DNA of 64,000 nucleotides, from the NCBI GenBank assembly GCA_032718565.1, contig JAVGVS010000836.1:17481-81480 (forward strand). Reading direction: 5' to 3'. Shown in pieces: positions 12,201 through 24,099 of the stretch; positions within the stretch are counted from its first letter, which is position 1, and the number at the start of each line of letters is the position of its first letter. The translations under genes and the position numbers were made by a program. The notes beneath the pieces were generated by a model that saw nothing but the letters and a program-made list of their open reading frames with translations, had not been told where the DNA came from and made no database searches. Source of the stretch: Distichodus sexfasciatus (Eukaryota > Chordata > Actinopteri > Characiformes > Distichodontidae).

Positions 12201-15200
12201 TGAGGGTGGGAACGTATGCTTGCGTATATGTGCGCCTGTTTGTCTAGGTCCATGTGTCAGGTCAGGCCTTAGACTCCACCTCATTCAACATCTCAGGCCC
12301 CCCCGCCCTGCCACCACACCCTGCCGTTGGAGGGTGTCCCCGGCCGCCGGTGCGTTGGTGGTTCCTTGCTCCAGGGCTGGATGTTCGGGTGAGCGCTGGC
12401 TCACTCTCGGCAGTCGCTTGGCGGGGCCTGGCCCTCCTGGCTTTGCTGGGCCCGGCTGGGGGTGGGGGGCCCTTGGATCTCTGGACCCTGGGACCGGTCT
12501 GCCCTGGTGTGGCCGGCCGCTGGCGGAGCTGCAGCCCCCTGGGGCGTCTGCACTGTGGCTGCTGGATGACCCCGCTCCGGGCTCTCCTCTGCCTTTTTCT
12601 GGGTGGGAACCACAGATGTCCCTGCGGTGGTTCTCCTGGGATTCCCGTGCCCTGGGGGGCCTGCAGATGTCTGGAGCCCGGGTCTCCTCCGTGTCAGCTT
12701 CATGCCTTGTGGGACGGGGCTGTGGTTCCCCCCACACACTATTAAACATTTACATGGAGGAGCCTTATGAACACAAGCGCGCTCACACACACAGGTGTGC
12801 ACACAGGTGTATACACAAGCGTCCACATTGGTGTAAAAACAGGTGCTCAGACACACACTGTCTTGATCTGCTGTTGCTTCAAAACATATTTTGTAATATT
12901 AGTTACGTGTGCTGCTCAATAACACAACATTTAGTATTGACCGTGATTCATACAGATGTTGGTTGTTGCTGCAATTTCTCTGCTGTTGTGTCTTCTGTTG
13001 TTTTCGATTTTTTTGTCAGCAGGTATGGAAGCAGATTATGTGTTTTTGGTTTTTTTTCCTCTCTCTCTATCCCCCTTCTCCCTTTTTTTCCCCCTTCTCT
13101 TTTCTTTCTTTTTTCTTCTTCTCCCCCCTCCTTCTGTTGCCTTTCTCATCAATTTTTTTTGTTTTTTTAATTAATTGAAAATAAATAAATAAATAAATAA
13201 ATAAAATCGTCCTCCAAAGAGTGGGGGTGGTGGCAGGTAAAAAAATAAATAAATAAATAAAATATCAGTCAGCTTAATTGTGATACTGATTTGAGGTGAT
13301 ATTGACCAGCCCTATATCAGGAAGGACTTCACTTGTGAAACAGTGTGAAGCTGAAAGAAACTGTGTGACCAGTGTTAAGAGAGACTGTGTGTGTGTGAGA
13401 GAGAGAAAGACAAAGAGTGTGTAAGAGAGTGAGGGACTGACTTGTATAGTGGTAGTTCAGGGGAGATGTTGTTAGCGATCAGTACTGCCACCACCAGGCC
13501 GTAGATGGCGATGATTCCTGCCATGACCACCGGGATGATAGATTTCATGATCAGCTCCGGCCGCATCACAGACATGGCGGCGATGCCCGTACCGCTCTTC
13601 GCTGTCCCGTACGCTGCACCCAGAGCTGCACCCACACACACACACACAGAGGAACAATATTGAAACATAGACACACACCATATATACAATTTATTTACTT
13701 GTTTTTAAAACTGTTATTCTTCTAATGTTTTCTTTTTAAAATATGTTTATACCCTAGAACACACCGAATAACCTCTGATAATACGCTGTACAAAGAAACC
13801 TGCTTTGCTTTTGTAGATAAGCCAGTGTTGGTAGTGTAACAGTCAATGAGTTTGCCCCGTGATCCGAAGGTCGTCGGTTTAAGTCCCTAACCGGTAAAGG
13901 TACCATTCCCAAACACTGCTGCCCACTGCTGCTTCACAGATGAGTCAAATGCAGGTTATATTTGTTTGTTGTGCTGTGCTGTGTTCACAATGTCAATCAC
14001 TCACTCACATAAGATTAAAAATTTGTGCTCCCCACTCCTACATTCAACATAATCTCTCAAAGTTGCCTCTCAGCAAAAATGGCTTTAAATCAACCCAGCT
14101 CACTGATAGAAAACCTAAAATCAAATCAAGATTTTGATTAGTAATAATCTGTATCAGCCCAAAATTTCCATATGGGTTGACCTCCCCACCCTAGTGTGCA
14201 CTCTGCTGCAGGTTGATCCGGTTCATCTTCTGTAAACCATGTGGTTTCATTTCTGCAGAGTTAAAGTTGATCAGTTCTGTAAGAAACTAAATCTGTGACA
14301 CTCCCCTGAGTTTCTGTTGCACTTTTATCTCCAGTATAACGAGCACAAGCGAACGTAACATGAGAAACAACGCTGGGCGAAGTAAGAATCTCAGTGGCTC
14401 TACGACTCATAAAGCTCTTCTTCCACCAACAAAGAAGAAACAATTGGGAAATTTGAGAAAATTTCGGGAGGACATTGTAGTACTCTTCAGCACAAACCTT
14501 ACAGAAGCTGTACATTCTTTGTATGGTGTATGTTCTGCATAGTACAATCCATATTGATAATAAATGAATGTGGATTACTGGTAAATAACACTTTATTTAC
14601 TATGTTGTCTAGTACCTAGAGACACTAACGACACGAGGCAAACTCCTGCCACGTTTTTCACATATTTCTCAAATTAATCAGGACGCTCCTCATGAGGAAA
14701 AGCAGGATTTATGAAGGAAACTAAGAGAAGTAAACAACTAACCTCACAAAAAAAAGTGAAAGTGTCTGGCGTGAGCAGTGGTGAGGTGAAGTGTATTGCT
14801 CTGCAGTGCTGAATGTGAAAGAATTTAGTAAATAATTTTAAATAAGGGCCAGCACTCGCATATGAAAAGATCTTTACACCACCATGATTATCTGTTCAGT
14901 CTCATCTTTTTCTACCACCTAAAAATAGCAGGTTCCTACTGCAGTGGACCTGCAAGGACAAAACACCTGCTACAGAGACAACAAACTCTCACTCACACAC
15001 TGTCTCTCCACTGAGGGCGGGGTGTGTGTGTGTGTGTGTGTGTTTCGACAGGCGGGCTGCTTGAGGTGTAAAAACCCTAGTTTAGACGCCGAGTGAAGCG
15101 GGTTTGGTGATGCTAAGAGGAACAGTTTGTGCTGGAGTCAGCTCTACTTTAACTGGGCTGGCCTTCCTGTCTGACTCATTCATCAGACTCTCTCTCTCTC

Positions 15201-18200
15201 TTTCTCTCACTCTCTCAAACACACACACACTCGTCCTCACTTCACTCCAGCTTTGTGTCTGCCACACTGTATGCGCGCTTAGTTCCAGGTTAGAGCAGTG
15301 CAAGCACTCTTTAAAACATAAGGAAGTTTTACACACGCCGCACAGCCATATCTCTAACACACACACTCGGCATAATTCAGTATGAGACTTTGTACTCTGT
15401 GCATATGACATTATAACAGCTGAATCTCATGACTCTCAGTAAACGTCTTTTAAAGACAGCTTTACCTGCAAAGAGGTTAAGGCCAGGACCGATACGGTTC
15501 CTTCAAAACTGATACCGATTATTACTAATGTAGGAGAGCGAGAAACAGTATTTTGAATAAATCCGCTGTGAAAAAGGAAACTGTTATACACATGTAGAAT
15601 AACAAAACTTTGCCTTTAGCTTATGATTAACTCTTAGAACTTTTCCTCATCTTCTTACCGCAATAAAGTGCAGGAGTCTGGCATCTGAGTCAGAATAACA
15701 AACTGTCAATGGCTTCAGCTTTAAGCGGTGATGGGCTTAACAGGTAACATCTAACCAATCAGATCTCTCTAGGGATTAAGTGATGGTGGGCTTGGGATTT
15801 GGGTTACTTTTTTGGCACTCTATGTTTAAGTTTGCTTTCGTTAGGATTAGACGATGATTTGATATTGGGATTGGAGAGAACGGTTGGTTTGGGGATTGGG
15901 ATTAGATTTCACTCGGGATTGGGAATGTACGATGGTTGGGATTTGTATTGATTGGTCGGTGACTGGTGATGACTGGGTTAAGGATTGGGATTATATGGTG
16001 GTAAATGGATTTTTACATTCATTACTTGTACTGGTGGTCGATAATCAGTCAGATAACCGTCGGTCGAGCCTAACCCTAGTCAAAAAGCCATCAGAGTCGT
16101 GTAGGCAGCCTGGGAGTTCGGAGTTACATCTCCTGATGAAGAACGTTACCGAGAATCACTGATCTCACTCAGTCTCACTGATTCTAACGTTACAGCTACT
16201 TCAACATCAACCCCCAACTTCAAGCTTACGGTCACTGTGGGCCAAATAAAAGCTGCACAATTAACTCACATGCGAACGTCAATACATTCATAAATGAGAC
16301 ATACTACATGCAACAATCGACTGACGATGCAAGTAAATCACTTCAGGTTTGGAATACACTTCCTCTCTGCACGCCCTCATTCCTTATTCCACATCTCTAC
16401 ACGTATGTGTTTTAGGAAACAGTTGTATTGCACAGAAGTGTACAGCCTTCATCCTGCCTGCACTCGCTTCCTGTCGTTTGACAGATCAGCTGCATATGCA
16501 AAAATCGAAATGAACTCCTCAAACCCCGACACAGTGAGTACGTCTAGTGTAGGGCCCTATGAAATCCGTTTTGTTTTTTCCTAAATTCCGTTTGATTTTT
16601 CCCTGAATTCCGTTTTTTCCATTTTTATTCTTCTGAATTCCGTGTTTTACCTTATAATCATATTTATTCACCTAAAAAGTGTCGAATTATGGAGTGGATG
16701 AGAAAAAACAACAATGCAATAGAAAAAAAAAATCACATTAAATGACTGTTATTCAACTTCAACAAAGTGCTGGGGTTCAGCAGAACATTTTCTGCTTTGG
16801 TAAAACCTTTACCTGTAAACAACAAAAAAACATTCCTTTTTTGTGCAAAACGAAACCTTTCTGATGTGAGTTTTTGACTGTAAGTGGTCATCAAGTGTTC
16901 TTGCGGGTGCAGTCTATCGTGTGCTGGCAAAACTTACAAAAGAGTTGTTCTCCCAACTCATAAAAATCATCTAAACTTAGCTCTAAACTTAGCACTATCA
17001 GCGAATTATACGATATTCCGCGTTTTACAACGGATTCCATTTTACTTGTTGAATTCTGTGATTCCGTCGGCGTTTTCCGCATCGCGGAAATCATAGGGCC
17101 CTAGTCTAGTGGGTTCCAACTACGGTTTACAGCGGTTCACACCCACACACAGGTGAAATCCCAGAATTCTTAATCTTAACCATACACCCAACCATCCTCT
17201 AATCCCAACCCCAACCATCATCAAATTCCAAACCAAAACCCAACCATCTAATCCCAAACTCAACCCAATCATCACCAAACAGCAATTAGTTCATCCAAAA
17301 CCTGAACACAACCGTTACCGAATTCCAATCCCCAAAACCAACTATCCGCTCTAATTCCAAATAAGCCAAACCATCATCTAATCCCAACTAACGCATACCT
17401 AAACTTGAAAAAACAAAAACATATCCTAAAAACGAAACATCATCTAATCCCAATACCAGACCTGAAATAATCTAAAACCCAACATCATTTAATCGCAAAC
17501 CAATGCAAAACCCAACATCTAATCCTAAAATAAACATCATCTAATCCCGATCACAAACACAACTATCATTTAATCCCAAACCCAACCATTATTGGAGCAG
17601 CTGATAGCATAACAGTTAGGGTGTTCGCCCCTTGATCGGAAGGTTGCCAGTTTGAATCCCGGACTCGTACAGTTACCGCTGAGGTACTCATGAGCAAGGT
17701 AGCGTCTCCAAGCACTACTCCCCAGGTACTGCATTTTAATTTAATGCCAACTCCATACTTCACCATCATCGAATCCCAATCTTGTACCCAAAAATCATCA
17801 AATCCCAAACCAAACCATCATCCAATCCCAATCCCAAACCCTACCATGACCTAATCCTAAAGCAAGCCTACAGTAAAGCCGACAGTATCCAAAAACCATC
17901 ATCTAACCCCAATCCCACACCCAACTGTTATCTAATCCTAACTAAAGAAAACCTAGCCCTAAAACTATACCATCACATGATGAATGTCCTTTACACTTTG
18001 TGACACAGCAAGTGCGTGTGTATGTGTGTGTGTGTGTGTGTGTAAGAAAGAGAGGGATGTACAGAGATTGCAGGTCAGCAGCACTCTCGGCTCATTGGCT
18101 TGACACTGCTGTGAAACTGGAGCAACACAGCGGCTTCCACCGAGAACACAGCACTGATCTCTATGTAAGTGTGTGTGTTTGTGTGTGTGTGTATTAACCA

Positions 18201-19990
18201 TTAACAGCGCTGCTATATTCCAGTCCGCGCACACAGCGCGTGATCCCCGGCACACCTGCACCACGGCCACACGTCACAAGATCCTGAGACTTTATACAAC
18301 ATGAAATAAAAATGCACTGCAGGATGACTTTTTTAACGTCTTTTTTTTTTCTTTTTTGCTTGGGACTGGGATTATATGATGAAACGTCTGTCATGTTCAG
18401 TTACAGCCGTGTGAGCATCGGCACTCAGGCTAGAGTAGGCTGCGCGTGTTTACTTCCAGCTCAGACTGGAAGTGTGATAAGACCCATCCTCACTCCTCTT
18501 TCATCTCATGAAAACACAAGCAGTCAGATTACAACAAAAACCCACAAGCAGACTGCAAACACGGTGCAACCTACCCAGAAACAGCCTACAACCTCGTTCT
18601 TGATTGGACAACAAGCAGCAAAAAGAAGCTAGAGCTAGAGCAAGACTACCAGCTCACGAAACCTCGCCTTTAACAACACTACAACACCATGTACCTTTAT
18701 TTATCCACATTTATGATACTTAGCAACTTCCACCTCCTAATTATAGTCTCCCTGAAGCAACCTGGGGTGATGTTCATGCTATAGCTAAAATTTGACCCAA
18801 GTGGCAAATATCCTAACTAGACCACCACCAGCCGTTATTTCCTACAGACACAGACTCCTTACAACACACAAGTGACCAGCCCCGAGGCCCGTGATACATA
18901 ACATTTATCAAGTCAAAACAGTTTCTGCCCCAACCACCATAACATGGCTCTAATAGGGGTGTAAATTTTCATCACGACACGATATTGACATGGTTTGAAA
19001 TATGATTTATGCTGATTATGCTGATCAACTGAATCTATATATTCTAGTATGCTTTTAAAACATATGATTTACAGCCTTATGTATCACAGCCCCCCAATCC
19101 CACTACAAGACTATACACCTTCGTATCCAATCTCTATACACACGCAGTGGCCCAAGTCACCAGCAGCAAAGCCTGTGATTTATAGCATTTATGAGGTCAC
19201 ACATCACCTGCCCTAATCACCATAACATGGTTCTAAAAGGGGGGTAAATTTCATCGCGATACAATATTGACAGGAACAAAAGTGATGGTGTCAAATCACC
19301 CCATGATTCGGTCACATATCATCCATCACTGGCTGTTGAATGAAAATCGTAGCAGAATTTACAATATCAAATGGTTATCGATATCAAATGTTGAAACATG
19401 TGATTTACAGCCCTATGCATCACAGACATGATCAGTAACCCCCCAACATCATTACAGGACCTTTATTTCCAGCCTATATACATACATACATACATAAATA
19501 CACACTCCTCACTACACACACCCTGGCCCAAATCACCAGCTCCGGCGCTTGTGATACATAACATTTATCAGGTCAAACGTCACCTGCCCCAACCACGATA
19601 ACACGGCTCTAATGGTAATGGAGACTCATTTTAAGACAATCCCTCATCCCAGAGCCACTTTTAATTACTCAAGTAAGGTTTATGAACGTGTAGAGAAACA
19701 GAAATGACTGCTTAATACTGTTAACACCTATCAGAAGCATTTCAAAGCAACGCAGTTCAACTACGGCTTTGCCTCACGTTTTGAGGAATAAGGACTTCGC
19801 GATTATTCTGAGCTATGTTTTTGAGTGTGTAATGTCAAAGAGGGGAATTGTGAAAAAACCACGAAATTTATAGTATTTGGTGGTGAAGATGAGGGTGTGA
19901 GGACTCACCGCTGAACACCATGGCTGCAGATGCGCCCATCGCGGCGAAGAAGGGCGAGTACTCGGGAACCCCGGAGCCTTTACCGGACAT
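9289..19990 (-). CDS. atp6v0c: ATP6V0C, V-ATPase 16 kDa proteolipid subunit c
   Basis: Subunit c forms the rotating membrane ring of the V0 sector and carries protons across endosomal, lysosomal and synaptic-vesicle membranes. Three coding exons join in phase: 19909-19990, 13442-13625 and 9289-9493 (read on the minus strand), giving 471 nt, or 156 residues, against 155 in human. The N-terminus starts MSGKGSGVPEYSPFFAAMGA. Four membrane helices follow, with small-residue packing motifs such as GAAYGTAKSGTG and GLAAGFAIGIVGDAGVRG. The proton-binding glutamate is in helix 4 (ILIFAEVLGLYG, E140), and the protein ends ALILSTK. Donors are GTGAGT and GTCAGT, and acceptors end in CAG and TAG. The introns are large and full of transposons (a LINE in intron 2, a hAT in intron 1). 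TBC1D24 lies directly upstream on the same strand. Confidence 0.96.
9588..9840 (-). repeat. tRNA-derived SINE, minus orientation
   Basis: Read on the minus strand it starts GGGGGCAGTTGGTAGTGTAA, with tRNA-like A- and B-box regions, then the GGTACC / ATGAGCAAGGTACC body and a CACAATGACAAATAA-type end. Many copies occur in this window. It lies in ATP6V0C intron 2, head to head with the next copy. Confidence 0.7.
9826..10085 (+). repeat. tRNA-derived SINE, plus orientation
   Basis: The B-box-like GGTTTGAATTCC near 9880 is followed by the GTAAAGGTACCACTGAGGTA body and a GTTCACAATGACAAATAA end. It forms an inverted pair with the copy just to its left. Confidence 0.7.
10635..10800 (+). repeat. Interspersed teleost repeat (CTTATCCAGAG family)
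   Basis: It runs from TACATTTACAGCATTAAGC through a degenerate CTCTTATCGAGAG and GCAGCAACTTGG core to a diverged tail. It is the same family as 2064-2256. Confidence 0.6.
10853..11296. mobile_element. MITE-like element with GGTCGACCGAT / ATCGGTCAGCC ends
   Basis: The left end reads GGGTCGACCGATTTATCAGG and the right end CCAATATCGGTCAGCC, an imperfect inverted pair enclosing a segment rich in ATCGGT motifs. This is typical of non-autonomous hAT elements in fish. A LINE 3' end follows immediately. Confidence 0.5.
11299..13205 (+). mobile_element. Truncated LINE (L1/Tx1-like) 3' end with GC-rich 3' UTR
   Basis: An open stretch at 11299-11451 reads AKKIVLMNWKNKNNLNINQY and later LDYISLDTASAATLDQSLW before a TAG stop. 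This resembles the C-terminus of L1-type ORF2 proteins. About 1.7 kb of unusually G-rich, then pyrimidine-rich sequence follows, ending in an (AAATA)n tail at 13180-13205, as expected of a 5'-truncated retrotransposed copy. The long open frames here (for example 12196-13170) follow from base composition. It lies in ATP6V0C intron 2. Confidence 0.65.
13826..14010 (+). repeat. tRNA-derived SINE
   Basis: The head GTGTTGGTAGTGTAACAG, a B-box-like CGGTTTAAGTCCC, the GTAAAGGTACCA body and a GTGTTCACAATGTCAATCA tail identify another copy of the window's dominant SINE. It is in ATP6V0C intron 1. Confidence 0.7.
15775..16080 (+). repeat. Minisatellite arm A (TTGGGATT..GATGATGG)
   Basis: Degenerate repeats of a GGGATTGGGATTAGATGATGG-like unit run for about 300 bases. 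It is the reverse complement of the larger arm at 17156-17990. Confidence 0.65.
16550..17103 (-). mobile_element. Non-autonomous hAT element with 8-bp TSD
   Basis: The element is bounded by TAGGGCCCTATGAAATCCG and its inverted partner CGGAAATCATAGGGCCCTA, and flanked on both sides by a perfect 8-bp target duplication, GTCTAGTG (16542-16549 and 17104-17111), which is diagnostic of the hAT superfamily. The minus strand carries the start of a BED-finger transposase-like protein (LFCKFCQHTIDCTRKNT, then a KTHIRK-like stretch) interrupted by stops. About 554 bp long, it lies in ATP6V0C intron 1. A related copy is at 35941-36688. Confidence 0.85.
17156..17990 (+). repeat. Minisatellite arm B (AACCATCATCTAATCCCAA)
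   Basis: About 830 bases consist of degenerate repeats of an AACCATCATCTAATCCCAAA-like unit, interrupted by a SINE at 17594-17740. It is inverted relative to 15775-16080. Confidence 0.75.
17594..17740 (+). repeat. tRNA-derived SINE inserted in the minisatellite
   Basis: The GGAGCAGCTGATAGCATAAC head, a B-box-like AGTTTGAATCCC and the GAGGTACTCATGAGCAAGGT body match the other copies. Minisatellite units continue on both sides. Confidence 0.7.
18840..19620 (+). repeat. Three diverged tandem copies of a roughly 300-bp unit
   Basis: The landmark GTGATACATAACATTTATCA (or a close variant) followed by ACCATAACATGG and GGCTCTAATAGGGG occurs near 18890, 19175 and 19550. The copies differ by indels and by MITE-like inserts such as the GTGATGGTGTCAAATCACC segment. 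It is non-coding and lies in ATP6V0C intron 1. Confidence 0.65.
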
Positions 19991-20029
19991 CCTGGCCTCA
20001 GCGAACCGGCACAAACCTCTAGTTCAGTC

Positions 20030-20056
20030 CTGCTGCTGCTGCTGCTGCTGCTGCTG
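20030..20056 (-). repeat. (CAG)9 trinucleotide repeat in the ATP6V0C 5' leader
   Basis: Nine uninterrupted CTG triplets on the plus strand read CAG on the ATP6V0C mRNA strand, 40-66 bases upstream of its start codon. The repeat is probably in the 5' UTR, given the GC-rich context and no intervening splice acceptor. Confidence 0.75.
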
Positions 20057-20647
20057 GAGTTCAGCTCTCTCCTCACCGACGGAGACGCTCAGTAGTGCCG
20101 GGGAGGAGGAAACGCAGCTCCGCATTAACGCAGGAGGAGGAGCAGCAGACAAAATGTCGGACGGCAGCGTCCCCGTACGTGCTTGGAGTACTACATAGTA
20201 GGCGTGCAGCCTGCTTGGCAACGTTGTGACGGGCTAGCTAGTGCGCTAGGAGTGTGCCGTTTGGGACGCAGCCTTCACCTGCCTAGAAACATGGACGAGC
20301 CCCCCAAATAGGAGACTGTCTTTACGCGAGAAGAGGGATTTTTTATTATGCCATAAAAATGTCCATTAGATATAAAATGTGGAAAACAGCATCTAGATAT
20401 GTAGTCTTAGAAGGATTTGGCCGATTTTGGCCGACAGGTTGACCCGTTTGTCACATGAGGGCGGAGTGGTGCGTTCCGCCGCGGGTTTTCCCTTTGGAGC
20501 CTGAAGTGATCTCGGTTCTCCAAAACGACAATCTGGGGGTCTGAAAACACACACTGACACACATTTAGTTTTGTTATCATGAGCAACTTGGGGTTAAAGG
20601 TCTTGCTCATGGTGTCAATGGTGGTAGTTCTAGATTCGTTGTGATCA

Positions 20648-20830
20648 TGAGGGATTATTTGTCATTGTGAACCTAGCACAGTGCACCACAACCACATGTG
20701 AGCACTGCATTTTACCCATCCATGAAGGAGCAAGTGGGCAGCTGACATGCAGTACCCGGGGGGCAGTGCTTGGGGACGGTACCTTTCTCATTACCTCAGT
20801 GGTACCTCATTACCTGTCTGTTAGTTGAAC
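20648..20830 (-). repeat. tRNA-derived SINE
   Basis: The copy begins GATTATTTGTCATTGTGAAC and carries CATCCATGAAGGAGCA and GCTTGGGGACGGTACC. It is a minus-orientation copy whose tRNA-like head is truncated. Confidence 0.7.
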
Positions 20831-21504
20831 TGGGCTCCTTATGTTCTACCCAGACATGTGGTATCAGTGGAAATTCAAACAGAAGAAGACTCATGTTCAC
20901 TGCCCTTGAAATAATTGTTTTTTTCAGCAGGTCTCCGCAATATTTACACACATGCTGCACCAGAAGGGGAACAATAGTGAGTTGGTATGTGTGTCCTTGA
21001 ACGTTGTGTGTTATTTAATCTCGTTACTCACCAGAAGGGAGATGCCGTGTCTGTGTGTGACGTGGTGAGTAGCGGTGATGATGGTGTGAAAGAGGAGGGG
21101 GAGAAAGAGAGGAGAGGAGAGGAGAGAACAGCCTGGTGAACGACATGTACAAATACACAGGACCAACACACAGCCTACAGGATGGAACCCTTGCTCTCTT
21201 TCACCTCCCTTACTTTATCTCTCCATCTCTCAGTCGCTGCACAGATATTGATTTGTGCACATCTTGTGCAGATGGAGTTTACTCATGCTACTCAGTGTCG
21301 AGGAAGCTACCTTCAAACAGCTGCTTTTCAAGCTCTACATCGTAGCTGTTTCATCCAGTAATACAGAATATTTGTTTCGTGTCATACATTTTGGCAAATA
21401 CGGATTCTAGCTTCCATCTTGGTCAAGGTGGACTCCATCCTTCAACACCATTTGGCAGCTGCCAAGAGCACACTGTGATGCAATGAGGGCACTGTAGCCA
21501 ATCA

Positions 21505-21908
21505 GGCCTCGTTTACACTGCAGGTCTTGATGCTCAATTCTGATTTGTTGCCTATATCCGATTTCTTTGACCTTCTGTTTACACGTTTTTTTTTTATTGT
21601 AACCCACATCCGATTCGCTTGTTACACGGCGTCATTAAACCGCAGTGAAGTACTAAATTGTCGCAGTTTTAATGACGTACAGAACACAATACCTAGGAAA
21701 ATCCGATCTGCCTGTTTACATGACAGTCGCATTGGCACATACCTGATTTATTTCCACATATGAACGAGGCCTGAAACCGATCTCAAAATATCCGAATGCA
21801 TGCGTTTTTTTTTCCTGTTTACACTGTCATGGAACAGATCCGATCTGTGTCACATATGAGCAAAAAATCGGAATTGGGTCACATTTAACTGACAGTGTAA
21901 ACGAGGCC
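21505..21908. mobile_element. TIR element GGCCTCGTTTACACT with 3-bp TSD
   Basis: The ends GGCCTCGTTTACACT and AGTGTAAACGAGGCC are perfect 15-bp inverted repeats, flanked by TCA on both sides. A paralogous unoccupied copy of the flanking sequence at 54560-54750 reads straight through the site (GCCAATCAGATG), confirming the 404-bp insertion. It encodes no long protein, so it is a MITE. The superfamily is uncertain; a 3-bp duplication would fit PIF/Harbinger-like elements. Confidence 0.8.
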
Positions 21909-24099
21909 TCAGATGTCACTTCTGCCAATTCTACACCAATTACAAACACCTGCTAGTTGAAAATACCTAGCTTTTTGTAGAGAAAATTAAATATTTTATG
22001 TACCATTTTACGACAATACAGTGTAATTTGTTTAAAAAACAACAACAGGAAAAGTTAGTGTTTTCAAAGTATAAAAGTAGCTTCTCCACTGATACAATAT
22101 TGAAAATATATCTAAATTAGTAGCATTTCTAATTTTAGTTAGCTACTCTTCATCACTGGAAACAAAAGGTACAGACCACAGTGCATCCATCCATGCACAC
22201 ATACACACACAAGGTCAAATGGATGATGGTGTTAAGAATTGATCCGCCCCAATGTCTGCTCCATCACTAACTCCACAGGGGCTATCAATTAATTAATCAA
22301 TTAAACATTCAGTCTGATTATGATGCTGAAACCATGTGGTTCCAGCTGCAGCTTGAGGCCTGTATTCTTGAGTCCACTCATCTGCAGTGTGTAAACTAAA
22401 TCAACCACTCCAGCCTGAATGATATATAACCCAGACTGATGGAAGGGACGCCGCGAATCGTAGCACACCACACCACTGTTGTTCTAAATGACTTAAAAAA
22501 TATAACGATGCTTTACCGTATCAAAATGTAGCATTAACCCAAATTAAATCTGCTGTAAATATAATCTGAACCAAACCGTGGGCAGTTGGAGGTGTAATCA
22601 GAGGGTCGCCGGTTCAAGTCCTGGACAAGTAGGTACACTGAGGTACTCGGGGACAAGGTACTGTCCCCAAGCACTGCTTTTAATCTTTAAAAATTGTTTT
22701 ATATTCATGTAGTATATTAAATGGTGAATGAGGCCCAATCAGCTTTACATCATGCAGGAAATTTCATTAAAATATCACGCACACATGCGAAAAAGTAGAT
22801 ATGTATAATTTATTGACACATTTTGTTGCCCCATTAATGAGTACTAGCATAGTAATACTGCTGATGAACGAACACACACATATTATGTAAAAGCATGAAA
22901 ATCAGTATTAGAATAAAAGGGGAGAAGAGGAGATGTGTTGGGATTTGGGAGAGGTGTTGAGATGAATCATAATGCGTTATTTAACACGGACGCTCTCACT
23001 TCTGTCAATTTATACTTCCATTAAACCACTGTGTACTTTCCATCACAAAACCGCCAACACATTTACACACACACACACACACACACACAAGTAACCTTCA
23101 CAAGGCACACACACTCCTGCCACTATGACACATACAAAATCTTCACATGGAACACAAACCTGATCTACACACTCCCCAACTGAACATTTGCTCAACACTA
23201 AACCTGTACACGACCAGCCGTTACGGAGTTTACACAATAAAGAACGACTGCTGAACAACATCTTACAGTCCTCTCATTTACATCTGAATTTTGATAAACT
23301 TAGGGATATGATATTAATGCTGGTTTTAAACTTCATTTACACAGTTCTACTTTCATTTAGAAAGTGCTGGTCGAGGGCTGCTCTGCCCTGTTTTGTTCAC
23401 TAAAGTGTTTTCATACTTTTTATACACATTTTTTTTTAGGTTTTACTGCAGATAAAATGCAAGACAGCTGGCATAATAACCATAATCAATCCAGGTATTA
23501 TCATTAATTTTTCACATTAAAACCCAAAAATCTAAACCCAAATCCTTTTTCCCCCCATAATATTTGGTTCCAAACTCAAGATGAATATACAAATAATGAT
23601 CCATTTTCTACTTTCCCATTTTGTACTCAAATAAGAAAAGAGGAAAATTCTTCAATATCATATTCTTTCTTCTTGGTTTTATAGTGTGACCTAGAAGTGA
23701 GTAAAATCACCAAGTGCCAAGTGTAATGCGCACTTCTGTGTCACACCGTTTGCACCCGCCGACAAACCAACTGCGTACGAGTGAATTTGAAAAAGACTCA
23801 TTATTTGTTGAAAGAACATGGAATAAACACATTTTTGGGTTTCGATTTTTAGCAGGTGAAAAACAAAAGACGGAACGCTACACTGATTCTAATCTAAGAT
23901 CTAATCTGCGCTTTCAACTCTGAAGTAGTGCAACATCCAAAAATGTCCTGATATGAGAAACAAAATATTCATCATCTTCCACTCAGTATAAATGCAGCCA
24001 CCGCTCATAAGAAAGAGAGTCTGACCGACTGCATTCATACCGTCACTAATATGACCTGCACTATGATTTTAGTGCTGATCTTACGATGCAGGAATACTG

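Noticed and set aside
12196..13170. 324-codon open frame on the plus strand
   Set aside because: It lies in the G-rich, then pyrimidine-rich 3' UTR of a LINE. The opposite strand is also open, and the translation is low complexity with no domain.
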